This document shows positions 51,078-59,482 of a stretch of DNA of 64,000 bases, one piece after another. Every line of letters begins with the position of its first letter. The stretch's first letter is position 1. Position numbers and translations under genes: made by a program. A model generated the notes under the pieces. It saw nothing but the letters and a program-made list of their open reading frames with translations, had not been told where the DNA came from and searched no databases. The stretch is from Curtobacterium sp. 458 (GTDB taxonomy: Bacteria > Actinomycetota > Actinomycetes > Actinomycetales > Microbacteriaceae): assembly GCF_030406605.1 (NCBI RefSeq), contig NZ_CP129104.1:186001-250000 (forward strand), read 5' to 3'.

Positions 51078-52440
51078 CGGGCTCCGCACGCACGAACGCC
51101 ATGCACACGAGCCCCGCGACGAGCACCACCACGATGCCGAGGATCCCGTACCGCGTCGATCCCCCGATCGTCACCGCGAGCGCGAACAGCGTCGGGGCGA
51201 GGAACGTCGCCGCGCGCCCGGTGGTGGCGTACAGCCCGAAGAGCTCGCCCTCGCGGCCCGGGGTCGCGAGCCGCGCGAGGTAGGCCCTGGAGGACGCCTG
51301 CACCGGCCCGACGAAGAGCGCCAGGGTGAGGCCGAGCACCCAGAACAGCGCGGACGAGGTGCCGGCGGCGAGCACCCCGAGCCCGCAGAGCGCGAGGCCG
51401 ACGAGCGAGACCATGATGAGCGCCCGGGAGCCGAACCGGTCGTCGAGCCGACCGGAGGCGTACGTCGCGACCCCCGCGACGACGTTGGCGGCGATCGCGA
51501 ACAGGATCACCTGCGACGGCGTGAAGCCGAACACCTGCGCGGCGATGATCCCGCCGAAGGTGAACACCGCGCCGACGCCGTCCCGGAACACGGCGCTCGC
51601 GACGAGGAACCCGAGGACGTTGCGGCGCTCCCGCCACAGCCGCGCGACGTCGCGTGCGAGGTCCCGGTACGCGGCGAAGACGTTGCCGCCGCGGGACCGG
51701 TCGGCGGCGGCCTCGGGCACGACGAGGAAGAGCGGTACCGAGCTCACGGCGAGCCACACGGCGGCGATGCAGATCGCGACGCGGACGTCCCACTGCCCGG
51801 TGGCTACGGTGGCCGGCAGCTGCAGGAGCCCCGCGACGTCGCCGCGTCCGAAGTCCTGGATGCAGAGGACGAGCAGGACGACGAGGAGCACGATGCCACC
51901 GAAGTAGCCCGCGGCCCAGCCGATCGCCGACACCCGACCCGTGCGGTCCGCGGGTGCGACCTGTCCGAGCATCGCGTTGTAACCGACGCTGGCGATCTCG
52001 TACGCGACGGTGCCGATGCCGAGCAGTGCGGCGCCGAGGTACAGGTACGGCTGGCTCGGGGCGACGAACACCATGCCGCCGATGGACAGCGCGATCCCGA
52101 TCGTCGCGATGAGGACGGACCGTCGACGGTGTCCGGTGCTGTCCGCGAGCCGGCCGACCGCGGGCGCGACGAGGGCGACGACGAGCCCGGCGATCGCGAG
52201 CGTCGTCGAGACCACGGCCGCGTTGTGCGCGAGCTCGCGCTCCACGGCTGCCTTCCCGGCAGCCGAGGTGTCGGCCACCAGCGCCGGGTCGACGAACGCC
52301 CGGCTCGCGAGGTACGTGCTGAAGACGAAGGTGGTCACGACCGCGTTGAACGCCGCGGACCCCCAGTCCCAGAGCGCCCACGAGACGAGCGCGCGGCGAT
52401 CGGTGCGCTGCGGTGGCACGGCGGTGGGCGACACGGTCAT
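51067..52440 (-). CDS. MFS transporter, UMF1 family
   Basis: 457 residues with 12 predicted membrane helices. The start RRALVSWALWDWGSAAFNAVVTTFVFSTYL is typical of the UMF1/Atg22-like group; the loop after helix 2 reads VGRLADSTGHRRRSVL, and ASRAYLARLATPGREGELFGLYATTGR lies near the end. Relatives are thought to export amino acids or small solutes; the substrate here is unknown. ATG 52440 follows TACGGT (52447-52452) by 6 bases, consistent with a leaderless transcript. The stop codon lies in the tandem array. Confidence 0.88.
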   Translation of the reverse strand: MTVSPTAVPPQRTDRRALVSWALWDWGSAAFNAVVTTFVFSTYLASRAFVDPALVADTSAAGKAAVERELAHNAAVVSTTLAIAGLVVALVAPAVGRLADSTGHRRRSVLIATIGIALSIGGMVFVAPSQPYLYLGAALLGIGTVAYEIASVGYNAMLGQVAPADRTGRVSAIGWAAGYFGGIVLLVVLLVLCIQDFGRGDVAGLLQLPATVATGQWDVRVAICIAAVWLAVSSVPLFLVVPEAAADRSRGGNVFAAYRDLARDVARLWRERRNVLGFLVASAVFRDGVGAVFTFGGIIAAQVFGFTPSQVILFAIAANVVAGVATYASGRLDDRFGSRALIMVSLVGLALCGLGVLAAGTSSALFWVLGLTLALFVGPVQASSRAYLARLATPGREGELFGLYATTGRAATFLAPTLFALAVTIGGSTRYGILGIVVVLVAGLVCMAFVRAEPAGR

Positions 52441-52529
52441 GGCCGAACCGTAGCGCGTCCCGGTGTCGCGCGGGTGGTCCCCGACGAGGGGGCACCGCCG
52501 GTCGCCCGGCTGGTGCGGAGGGACGGAGT

Positions 52530-52561
52530 GGAGGCTCGTGGCGGCGCCGCCACGCGCCTCC
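52530..52561. repeat. GGAGGC...GCCTCC hairpin downstream of the glycosyltransferase gene
   Basis: Arms 52530-52545 and 52546-52561 pair at 15 of 16 positions with no spacer. It is a member of the dispersed hairpin family, in the 206-base gap between the GT39-like gene and the MFS gene, where it may end the GT transcript. The gap has no gene. Confidence 0.65.
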
Positions 52562-52646
52562 AGGCCGTCACCGGGTCGCGCCGGGCGCGGGGCGCGACGC
52601 CGACCGTCGGCCCGCCGGACGCACGCGCGGTCCGCGCGACCCCGTC

Positions 52647-54086
52647 TCAGCCGACGGAGAGCGACCCGCCGGACTCCCGCACGCGGCCGTCCTTCGGCAC
52701 GTACACCCGGAGCCCGTCGAGCGACGTCGTCGTGAAGGCCGAGCGGTCCTCGCGGAGGAGCCGCGTCACGGCGCCGGGCGCGGGCAACCGCTGGTCGTTG
52801 CCGACCACGATCGCGACGTACGGCCCGCGGTCGAGGCGGTTCGAGCCGAGGTCCCCGACGTACGGGCGGAAGAGCGTCGGCGTCGCGGCGACGAAGAGGA
52901 TCGGCCCGTCCGGCACGCCCTCGCGGTCGAGGTACCCGGGCAGCAGGGCGATCCCGGTCGGGTGCGCACGGACCACCGCCTGGCTGAGCCGGACCGACGG
53001 CACCACGAGGGCGACGACGAGCACGAGGACCACGGGCACCGTCAGCCACCGCGGCGGGACGGTGGCGAGGCGCGCGAGACCGATCGCGGCGAGCACCAGG
53101 AGGAAGGGCATCCAGGCCGTGTAGTACGTGGGGAGTGCGATCTTCGCGACGACGACGTAGAACCCGGCGATGAGCAGGAACGCGACGCCGATGTACGCCA
53201 CGAGTCGATCGAACCGGACGATGAGGGCGGCGAGGACCCCGACGACGATCACGAGCAGCAGGACCTTCCCGGTGCCGTTCGCCATGAACTGCAGGCTCGC
53301 CCACCACGGCGCGAAGGTGTAGATCTTCCCGTCGATGGTGATGGGGTGCCCGTTGGTGTTCTGGCCCTCCTGGAAGGTCACCATGTAGGTGATCGCGGAC
53401 CGGATGCCCATCGGCACGTAGAGCGCCACGAACGTGATCGCGAACGCCGCGGCCCAGAGCGCCCCGCCGACGAGTCCCTTCCGGACGGCACGGAACAGGA
53501 ACGGCAGCAGCAGGAACGCGGGCAGCAGGACCACCGTCGACACCTTCGACGTGACCGAGACGGCCATGAGCACGCCGGACACCGGCGCCGCCCACCAGGC
53601 CCGCTCGCTGCGGATCCACCACCAGGCGGCGACGATCGCGAACACCGCGAACGCCGTCATCACCGGGTCGAGGAGCGCCAGCCGGTCGACGCGGGGCCCG
53701 GCGCCGCCGCGCGGGGTGAGCCACCACAGTGCCGCCGCGAGCAGGCCGCCCCACCAACCGACCTCACGGCGGAGCCAGACGAACAGCACGACGCCGACCG
53801 CGAGGGTCAGCAGGCCGACGAGGACCCGCGGTCCGGTCGGCCCCTGCCCGGCGACGAACTGCGCCAGCCCGAAGAGGTACTTGGCGGTCGGCGGGTGCTC
53901 GCGGTTGCCGGTGAAGTCACCGTGCACGTACTGCCAGCCGGCGCGGACGTAGATGTCCTCGTCGCCCGTGACGTTCGGGCCGCCGAGGTTCCACAGGCAC
54001 TGGAAGAGCGCCCACAGGCCGACGACGACGAGGGCGCCGATGCGGACGCGGACGTCGTCGGCGAGGGCGAGGACTCGGGACGGCAC
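52647..54086 (-). CDS. GT39/ArnT-like membrane glycosyltransferase
   Basis: 479-residue polytopic protein (about 10 helices) of the PMT/ArnT superfamily, which transfers sugars from polyprenyl-phosphate donors. The first extracellular loop has the acidic GDEDIYVRAGWQYVHGDF (about 41-58) and EHPPTAKYLFGLA (about 63-75), where catalytic Asp/Glu residues of the family lie. A soluble C-terminal piece (about 380-479) follows. GTG 54086 is 6 bases after TAGGTT (54093-54098). It is 26 bases from the alcohol dehydrogenase stop but likely has its own transcript. Acceptor and donor are unknown. Confidence 0.8.
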   Translation of the reverse strand: MPSRVLALADDVRVRIGALVVVGLWALFQCLWNLGGPNVTGDEDIYVRAGWQYVHGDFTGNREHPPTAKYLFGLAQFVAGQGPTGPRVLVGLLTLAVGVVLFVWLRREVGWWGGLLAAALWWLTPRGGAGPRVDRLALLDPVMTAFAVFAIVAAWWWIRSERAWWAAPVSGVLMAVSVTSKVSTVVLLPAFLLLPFLFRAVRKGLVGGALWAAAFAITFVALYVPMGIRSAITYMVTFQEGQNTNGHPITIDGKIYTFAPWWASLQFMANGTGKVLLLVIVVGVLAALIVRFDRLVAYIGVAFLLIAGFYVVVAKIALPTYYTAWMPFLLVLAAIGLARLATVPPRWLTVPVVLVLVVALVVPSVRLSQAVVRAHPTGIALLPGYLDREGVPDGPILFVAATPTLFRPYVGDLGSNRLDRGPYVAIVVGNDQRLPAPGAVTRLLREDRSAFTTTSLDGLRVYVPKDGRVRESGGSLSVG

Positions 54087-54112
54087 CAGACGAACCTAGC
54101 CGAGCGCGGTGT

Positions 54113-55156
54113 TCAGGCGGGGACGCCGCCCGGGTGCACGACCGACTTGAGCGACGCCGGGTCGGTGTCGCTCTCCAGCGCCTCGCGGACGTCGTCGAGG
54201 CCGTAGCGCCCGGTGACGAGCGCATCGAGGTCGACCTGCCCGGACGCCACCAGCCCGATCGCGACCGGCCAGGTGTTCGTGTAGCGGAAGATCCCGGTGA
54301 CGGTGACCTCGAGGTTCTGGATGTGCTCGACGGGCAGCGTCATCTCGGAGTTGCCGAGCCCGACGAGGACCGCGGCGCCGGCGGGTCCGACCGCCTTGAT
54401 GCCGTCGGAGACCGCGCGGGGCGCACCGCTCGCGTCGATGAAGGCGTCGACCGGCACGATGTCCGCGGTGACGTCGACCGCGGTCGGGTCGACGACCTCC
54501 GTCGCGCCGAACGACAGGGCTCGCTCACGACGCTCGGCGACGAGGTCGCTCACGACGATGCGCGTCGCGCCGAAGGCCCGGGCGACTTGCGCGCAGATCA
54601 CGCCGATCGGACCGGCACCGGCGATGAGCACCGACGAGCCGGGGACGATGCCGGCCTTGCGGGCCGCGGCGATCCCGACCGACAGGGGTTCGAGGAGCGC
54701 GCCGGCCTCGAACGAGACCGTGTCGGGCAGGGTGTGTGCGAACACCGACTCGATCGTGACGTACTCCGTGAAGGCGCCGTCGACCGGCGGCGTCGCGTAG
54801 AACCGCATGTTCGGGCAGAGGTTGTACCGCCCGGCGAGGCACTGCGCGCACCGGTGGCACGGCCGCTGCGGTTCGACCGCGACGCGCTCGCCGACGCGGG
54901 AGGCGTCGACGCCCTCGCCCACGGCGACGATCGTGCCGGACAGCTCGTGACCGAGGACGAGGGGCTCCTCGACCACGAAGTCGCCGATGCGTCCGTGTCG
55001 GTAGTAGTGGACGTCCGAGCCGCAGACGCCGACCGCCGCGACACGGACGAGCACGTCGCCGGGCTCCGGTGTCGGGACGGGGCGCTCCTCGACGGTGAGG
55101 TCCTGGGTGCCGAGGAGCACGCTCGTGCGCTGGTGCTCCGGGAGCTGCGTGGTCAT
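54113..55156 (-). CDS. Zinc-dependent NAD(P) alcohol dehydrogenase (sorbitol/xylitol dehydrogenase-like)
   Basis: 347-residue medium-chain dehydrogenase. Catalytic zinc ligands C45 and H70-E71 (GVCGSDVHYYRHG; LGHELSG), structural zinc cysteines C100, C103, C106 and C114, and the cofactor fold GAGPIGVICAQ near 190-200. The VHYYRHG segment is typical of polyol dehydrogenases that interconvert xylitol and xylulose or sorbitol and fructose. It overlaps the ROK gene by 4 bases, so it belongs to the xylose-side operon; xylitol or another pentitol is the likeliest substrate. Confidence 0.87.
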   Translation of the reverse strand: MTTQLPEHQRTSVLLGTQDLTVEERPVPTPEPGDVLVRVAAVGVCGSDVHYYRHGRIGDFVVEEPLVLGHELSGTIVAVGEGVDASRVGERVAVEPQRPCHRCAQCLAGRYNLCPNMRFYATPPVDGAFTEYVTIESVFAHTLPDTVSFEAGALLEPLSVGIAAARKAGIVPGSSVLIAGAGPIGVICAQVARAFGATRIVVSDLVAERRERALSFGATEVVDPTAVDVTADIVPVDAFIDASGAPRAVSDGIKAVGPAGAAVLVGLGNSEMTLPVEHIQNLEVTVTGIFRYTNTWPVAIGLVASGQVDLDALVTGRYGLDDVREALESDTDPASLKSVVHPGGVPA

Positions 55157-56439
55157 GCGGGTCTCGCTTCCTCGACCGCTGCGTCGCGGTCGGTCCGGGG
55201 GTCGTGCGTGCTGGGGGCGGGGCTGGTTCCCGGGACGGCGGCCGTGCCGGTCCGCGCCACCGCGGCCGGGTCCCGCAGGAGGTCCCGGAAGCCGACCTCG
55301 GCCGCGCCGCGGGTCAGGACGTCGTCACCGAGGGCCGCGGGGACGATGCGGAGCCGATCGGCGGTGCCGGGCATCGACTGCGCCCGGACGGCGTCGAGGA
55401 TCCGGTCGCCGACGTGCGCGAGGAGCACTCCGAGGAACCCGCCGAGCACGACGACCTCGGGGTTGACGGTGTGGATCGCGTTGCGCAGGGCGGTCGCGAG
55501 CGCGGACACCTGGCGGTCGACGACGGCCTCGAGCTCCGGTCGGCCCTCGGCGAGCGCCGCGGCGAGGCCACGGAGGTCGTCCGGTGCCGTGCCGGCCGCG
55601 GTCGTGAGGGCCTCGCGGGAGGCCTCGGTCTCGAGGCACCCGACCGCGCCGCAGTGGCAGCGGATGCCGTTGGCCGCGACGAAGGTGTGGCCGAGCTCGC
55701 CGGCGTACCCGTCGGCGCCGCTCAGGGGCCGGGCGGCGGCGATGACGCCGCCACCGATGCCGCTCGCACCACCGTTGAGGTACACGAGGTCGTCGACGCC
55801 GCGACCGCTCCCGGCGAGTCGTTCCGCCCACGCGCCCAGGTTGGCGTCGTTCGCGACGGCCACCGGGAGGCCGGTGCGGGTGGCCAGGGGTCCGGCGACG
55901 GGTTCGTCGCGCCAGCCGAGGTGCGGGGCGTACTGGACGGTGCCGTCCTCGACCCGGACGGTGCCCGGGACGGCGACACCGATGCCGACGACGCGGACCG
56001 TGGGCACGCGGGCGCCCGCTCCGGCCGCGCGCTCGCCCGCTCCGGCCGTCAGTTCCTCGAGCAGCGCCGCGATCGTGTCGACGGCCTCCGCCCCGGTCGG
56101 CGGGCGGTCCTGCGGGGCGGTGCGGTGGTGGCGGACGGAGCCGTCGAGGCCGACGAGTGCGACCGTGACGGCGTCGATCTCGACCACGGCCGCCGCGGCC
56201 ACGACGTCCGCCGAGGCCCGCACAACCGGACTCGGTCGACCGACCCCGGTGCCGCGGAGACCGGCGGGCGGGGCCTCCTCGTGCACGAGGCCGAGGTCGA
56301 CGAGCTCGCCGACGAGCGCGAGGGTCGTCGAGCGGTTCAGCCCCGTGCGCCGGGTGAGTTCGGCGCGGCTGATCGGGCCCTCCTCGTGCACGAGTCGGAG
56401 GACGCGCGCGGCGTTGCCGGGCGCGGTCTGCGGTGCCAT
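55153..56439 (-). CDS. ROK family transcriptional regulator (XylR-like)
   Basis: 428 residues: N-terminal winged helix-turn-helix (about 20-50, ISRAELTRRTGLNRSTTLALV), then a ROK sugar-kinase-like effector domain with the zinc motif HCGAVGCLE and a GELGHTFV segment. ATG 56439 has AAGGAGGA 6 bases upstream. It ends in a Pro/Arg-rich tail. In this locus it is the natural candidate to control xylA-xylB and the divergent operon, as ROK-type XylR does elsewhere; xylose or xylulose would be the effector. It overlaps the dehydrogenase start by 4 bases. Confidence 0.9.
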   Translation of the reverse strand: MAPQTAPGNAARVLRLVHEEGPISRAELTRRTGLNRSTTLALVGELVDLGLVHEEAPPAGLRGTGVGRPSPVVRASADVVAAAAVVEIDAVTVALVGLDGSVRHHRTAPQDRPPTGAEAVDTIAALLEELTAGAGERAAGAGARVPTVRVVGIGVAVPGTVRVEDGTVQYAPHLGWRDEPVAGPLATRTGLPVAVANDANLGAWAERLAGSGRGVDDLVYLNGGASGIGGGVIAAARPLSGADGYAGELGHTFVAANGIRCHCGAVGCLETEASREALTTAAGTAPDDLRGLAAALAEGRPELEAVVDRQVSALATALRNAIHTVNPEVVVLGGFLGVLLAHVGDRILDAVRAQSMPGTADRLRIVPAALGDDVLTRGAAEVGFRDLLRDPAAVARTGTAAVPGTSPAPSTHDPRTDRDAAVEEARPA

Positions 56440-56477
56440 GCGGTCCTCCTTCGTGGTGGTGGTGGTGGTGAGCGGTG

Positions 56478-56547
56478 CCGAGTCTCGGCTCAGCGGACGG
56501 TTTCGCGGCACCGAGACCGCGAAACTGTCCGCCCGGCCGAGTCTCGG
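56478..56547. repeat. Large imperfect inverted repeat, element B
   Basis: Arms of 31 bases (56478-56508 and 56517-56547) pair at most positions around an 8-base spacer. Outer ends read CCGAGTCTCGG and inner ends TTTCGCGG/CCGCGAAA. It resembles element A at 11521-11589 in length, end sequence and inner sequence. It lies between the TIM-barrel gene stop and the ROK gene start, splitting the leftward operon. Confidence 0.8.
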
Positions 56548-56605
56548 GCTGGGCGGCGCCGGCGCGGCGCGGCCGCGGCGGGCCGCGGCGCGACGCGCGC
56601 GCCGC

Positions 56606-57655
56606 TCAGCGCGAGCGCGAGAACGCGGCGTCGAACGCGGCGTCCGGCGGGGCGATCGTCCCGAGCTGCCGCACGAACGCGAGCGCCTCGGGGCCGCCGA
56701 CGAGCCGGTCCATGCCGGCGTCCTCCCACTCGACGCTGGTCGGCCCGTCGTACCCGATGTGGTTCAGCACGCGGAACACCCGCTCCCACGGCACGTCCCC
56801 GTGGCCGGCGGTGACGAAGTCCCAGCCGCGCCGGGGGTCGCCCCACGGCAGGTGCGACGACAGGCGTCCGTTGCGCCCGTCGAGCTGCTTCACCGACTCC
56901 TTGCAGTGCACGTGGTACACCCGGTCGGCGAAGTCGAGCAGGAACGCGGCGGGGTCGAGGTCCTGCCACACGAAGTGCGACGGGTCGAAGTTGAAACCGA
57001 ACGCCGGCCGGTCCGCGAAGACGTCGAGGGTCCGACGAGCCGTCCAGTAGTCGTAGGCGATCTCGGACGGGTGCACCTCGAGGGCGAACCGCACGCCGAC
57101 CTCCTCGAACACGTCGAGGATCGGCGACCAGCGGTCGTGGAAGTCCTGGTAGCCGGCGTCGATCATGCCCGGCGGCACGGGCGGGAACCCGGCGACGGTC
57201 TTCCAGATCGACGAGCCCGAGAACCCGGTGACCGTGCGGACACCGAGGGCAGCGGCGGCACGGGCCGTCCACTGCAGCTCCTCGGCGGCCCGCTGCCGGA
57301 CACCCTCGGGGTCGCCGTCGCCCCACACGTGCTCCGGCACGATGTCCTGGTGCCGCTGGTCGATCGGGTCGTCGCAGACGGCCTGCCCGACAAGGTGGTT
57401 CGCGATCGTCCAGACCTGGAGGCCGTTGCGCTCCAGGATCGCCTTGCGGTCCGCCACGTAGTCCGGGTCCGTCGCTGCGCGCCGGACGTCGAGGTGGTCA
57501 CCCCAGCAGGCGATCTCCAGTCCGTCGTAGCCCCACTCGCCGGCGAGGCGCGCCACCTCCTCGAAGGGCAGGTCGGCCCACTGGCCGGTGAACAGGGTGA
57601 CCGGCCTGGAGGCGCGGCTCGTCCCCGTCTCGTCGGTTCCGTCCGTCGTCGTCAT
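56606..57655 (-). CDS. Sugar phosphate isomerase/epimerase-like TIM-barrel protein (third)
   Basis: 349 residues, longer than the two barrels of the uronate operon. Core strands: [94 protein letters not shown]; the Glu/Asp/His/Glu set in ALEVHP, NFDPSH, HVHCK and VEWED fits a bound divalent metal. ATG 57655 has GGAAGGA 9 bases upstream. The repeat motif GGCCTGGAGGC is translated in its N terminus. It is the last enzyme before element B in the Gfo/Idh-ThuA operon. Reaction unknown; 3-keto-glycoside processing or epimerisation are candidates. Confidence 0.78.
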   Translation of the reverse strand: MTTTDGTDETGTSRASRPVTLFTGQWADLPFEEVARLAGEWGYDGLEIACWGDHLDVRRAATDPDYVADRKAILERNGLQVWTIANHLVGQAVCDDPIDQRHQDIVPEHVWGDGDPEGVRQRAAEELQWTARAAAALGVRTVTGFSGSSIWKTVAGFPPVPPGMIDAGYQDFHDRWSPILDVFEEVGVRFALEVHPSEIAYDYWTARRTLDVFADRPAFGFNFDPSHFVWQDLDPAAFLLDFADRVYHVHCKESVKQLDGRNGRLSSHLPWGDPRRGWDFVTAGHGDVPWERVFRVLNHIGYDGPTSVEWEDAGMDRLVGGPEALAFVRQLGTIAPPDAAFDAAFSRSR

Positions 57656-57686
57656 CGTCGTCGTCCTTCCTCGCCTGTCGAGCGGG

Positions 57687-58787
57687 TCACCAGGACCCTG
57701 GGGTGGCACCCGCGGGCACCGTGTCGGGGCGGTCGACGTGCGAGCGCACCTCGACCACGGTGTGCTCGCGGGCGGCGGTCGCGACGGCCTCCATCACCTC
57801 GAGCACGTGGAACGCGAGGTCGCCGCTCGCCCGGTGCGGCCGGTCGGTCGCGATCGCGTGCGCCATGTCGGCGAGCCCGTAGCCCCGCCCGGCGTCCGCG
57901 TAGCCGGCGGTCACGGGCAGCTCGCGCCACTCGCGGTCCTCGGCGGTCGCGATGGACACCGGGTCGGAGAACCGGTTCGGGTCCGGCACGCCGAGGGTGC
58001 CGGACGTGCCGTACACCTCGAACAGCGGGGCCCTCGTGGCCCAGACCTCGAACGACACCGTGACCGTGGAGACGACCCCGTCCGCGTGTTCCAGGACCGC
58101 GACGACGTGCGTGTCGATGTCGACCCGGAGCGGGGTGCCCGCAGCGGGTCCGGTCGCGATCGTGCGCTCGCGGTCCGACCGTGTGGAGGCGCCGCTCACG
58201 CGGACCACCGGGCCGAAGAACTGCACGAGACTCGTGAGGTAGTACGGCCCCATGTCGAGCAGCGGGCCGCCGCCGGGCTGGTAGTAGAACGCGGGCGCCG
58301 GGTGCCAGAGCTCGTGTCCGGGGGCGGACCACGACACCGCGGCGCCGACCGGCGTGCCGATCAGCCCGTCGTCGAGCGCCGCGCGGGCGGTCTGGATCCC
58401 GGTGCCGAGCACGGTGTCCGGTGCGCTGCCGACCCGCAGGCCTGCGCGTCGGGCGAGGTCGAGCACGGGCTGCGCCTCGGCGGTGGACATCGCGAGCGGC
58501 TTCTCGCCGTACACGTGCTTGCCGGACTCCAGCGCCCGCGTGGCGACCTCGGCGTGCGCGGCGGGGATCGTCAGGTTGAGCACGACGTCGACGTCGTCCG
58601 CGGCGAGGAGGTCGTCGACCGAGGACCCCCGGACGCCCTGGGCCTCGCCGACCGACTGCGCCCGGGCGACGTCGATGTCCGCGACGGCGGTGAGCTCGAG
58701 CCCGGGCAGCGCCGGGAAGTGCTCGAAGTACTGCTGGCTGATGACGCCGACGCCGACGACCCCCACCCGCAACGGTCGGTCGTTCAC
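57687..58787 (-). CDS. Gfo/Idh/MocA family oxidoreductase (xylose-side, downstream copy)
   Basis: 366 residues. Rossmann motif [10 protein letters not shown] near 11-20 and catalytic GEKPLAMS with the EKP at 95-97; the substrate domain includes [26 protein letters not shown], with the conserved Asp-x-Gly-x-Tyr/His motif. GTG 58787 overlaps the ThuA stop (GTGA). It belongs to the same operon as ThuA and the other Gfo/Idh gene, which suggests consecutive redox steps on one sugar or glycoside. Confidence 0.83.
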   Translation of the reverse strand: MNDRPLRVGVVGVGVISQQYFEHFPALPGLELTAVADIDVARAQSVGEAQGVRGSSVDDLLAADDVDVVLNLTIPAAHAEVATRALESGKHVYGEKPLAMSTAEAQPVLDLARRAGLRVGSAPDTVLGTGIQTARAALDDGLIGTPVGAAVSWSAPGHELWHPAPAFYYQPGGGPLLDMGPYYLTSLVQFFGPVVRVSGASTRSDRERTIATGPAAGTPLRVDIDTHVVAVLEHADGVVSTVTVSFEVWATRAPLFEVYGTSGTLGVPDPNRFSDPVSIATAEDREWRELPVTAGYADAGRGYGLADMAHAIATDRPHRASGDLAFHVLEVMEAVATAAREHTVVEVRSHVDRPDTVPAGATPGSW

Positions 58788-59482
58788 CGGGCTGCCCACA
58801 GGAGTCCCCTCTCGATGATGGTGCGGAGCGGCTGCGACTCGACGACCTCGAGCCGGTGCCCGGGAGCCGAGACGAACACGCGCCCCTGCCCCCACTGCCG
58901 GGTCCAGATCGCGGGCGCGGTGACCGGGCGGTTCCAGGCGTCGAAGTCCCGGGCCTCCTGCGTGGTCGTCGCCAGCACGTCGTTGTACTCGTCGGAGAGC
59001 ACCCAGTACTGCTCGGTCACGAGGTCGAAGTCCTCGATGCCCTGCGTGATCGGGTGCTCGTGCCCCGCCTCGGTGATGTGCACCGTGTAGGGGATGTAGT
59101 TGTCGGACTGCTCGCCGGTGCGCTCCGCCGGTGGCTTCGCTGCGTGGTGCGCGAACTGCCCGCCGACCATGTGCAGGTAGTCGGCGGTGTTCCGGAACGC
59201 GTCCGCGATCCCGCCGTGCCACCCCGCGAGGCCCGCACCGCCGAGGACCGCCTGCTGGAGTCCGGCGAACTCGTCGTCGGCGATGGTCGACATCGTCACG
59301 ACCTGCACGACGAGGTCGACGGAGCCCATCACGGACTCGTCGGCGTACACCGCGGTGCCGTCCTCGACACGGACGTCGAAGCCGTTGTCCCGGAGGAACG
59401 GGACGAACAGGTCGGTGGTCTCGACCGGCATGTGGCCGTCCCACCCGCCGCGGACGACGAGGGCCTTCCTGGTGTCCGCCAT
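58784..59482 (-). CDS. ThuA domain-containing protein (trehalose-utilisation type)
   Basis: 232 residues with the class I glutamine-amidotransferase-like ThuA fold: RKALVVRGGWDGHMPVETTDLFVPFLRD at the start, GAGLAGWHGGIADAFR (about 83-98) at the nucleophile-elbow position, and [31 protein letters not shown] at the end. ThuA and ThuB of rhizobia take part in 3-keto-trehalose metabolism. The start directly follows the Gfo/Idh stop (TGAATG). With a Gfo/Idh enzyme on each side, a role in processing an oxidised glycoside is the best inference. Confidence 0.88.
   Translation of the reverse strand: MADTRKALVVRGGWDGHMPVETTDLFVPFLRDNGFDVRVEDGTAVYADESVMGSVDLVVQVVTMSTIADDEFAGLQQAVLGGAGLAGWHGGIADAFRNTADYLHMVGGQFAHHAAKPPAERTGEQSDNYIPYTVHITEAGHEHPITQGIEDFDLVTEQYWVLSDEYNDVLATTTQEARDFDAWNRPVTAPAIWTRQWGQGRVFVSAPGHRLEVVESQPLRTIIERGLLWAAR

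Noticed and set aside
54134..58063. 1309-codon plus-strand open frame across the alcohol dehydrogenase, ROK and TIM-barrel genes
   Set aside because: It runs antisense to four recognisable genes, crosses their boundaries and the inverted repeat, and has no domain pattern.
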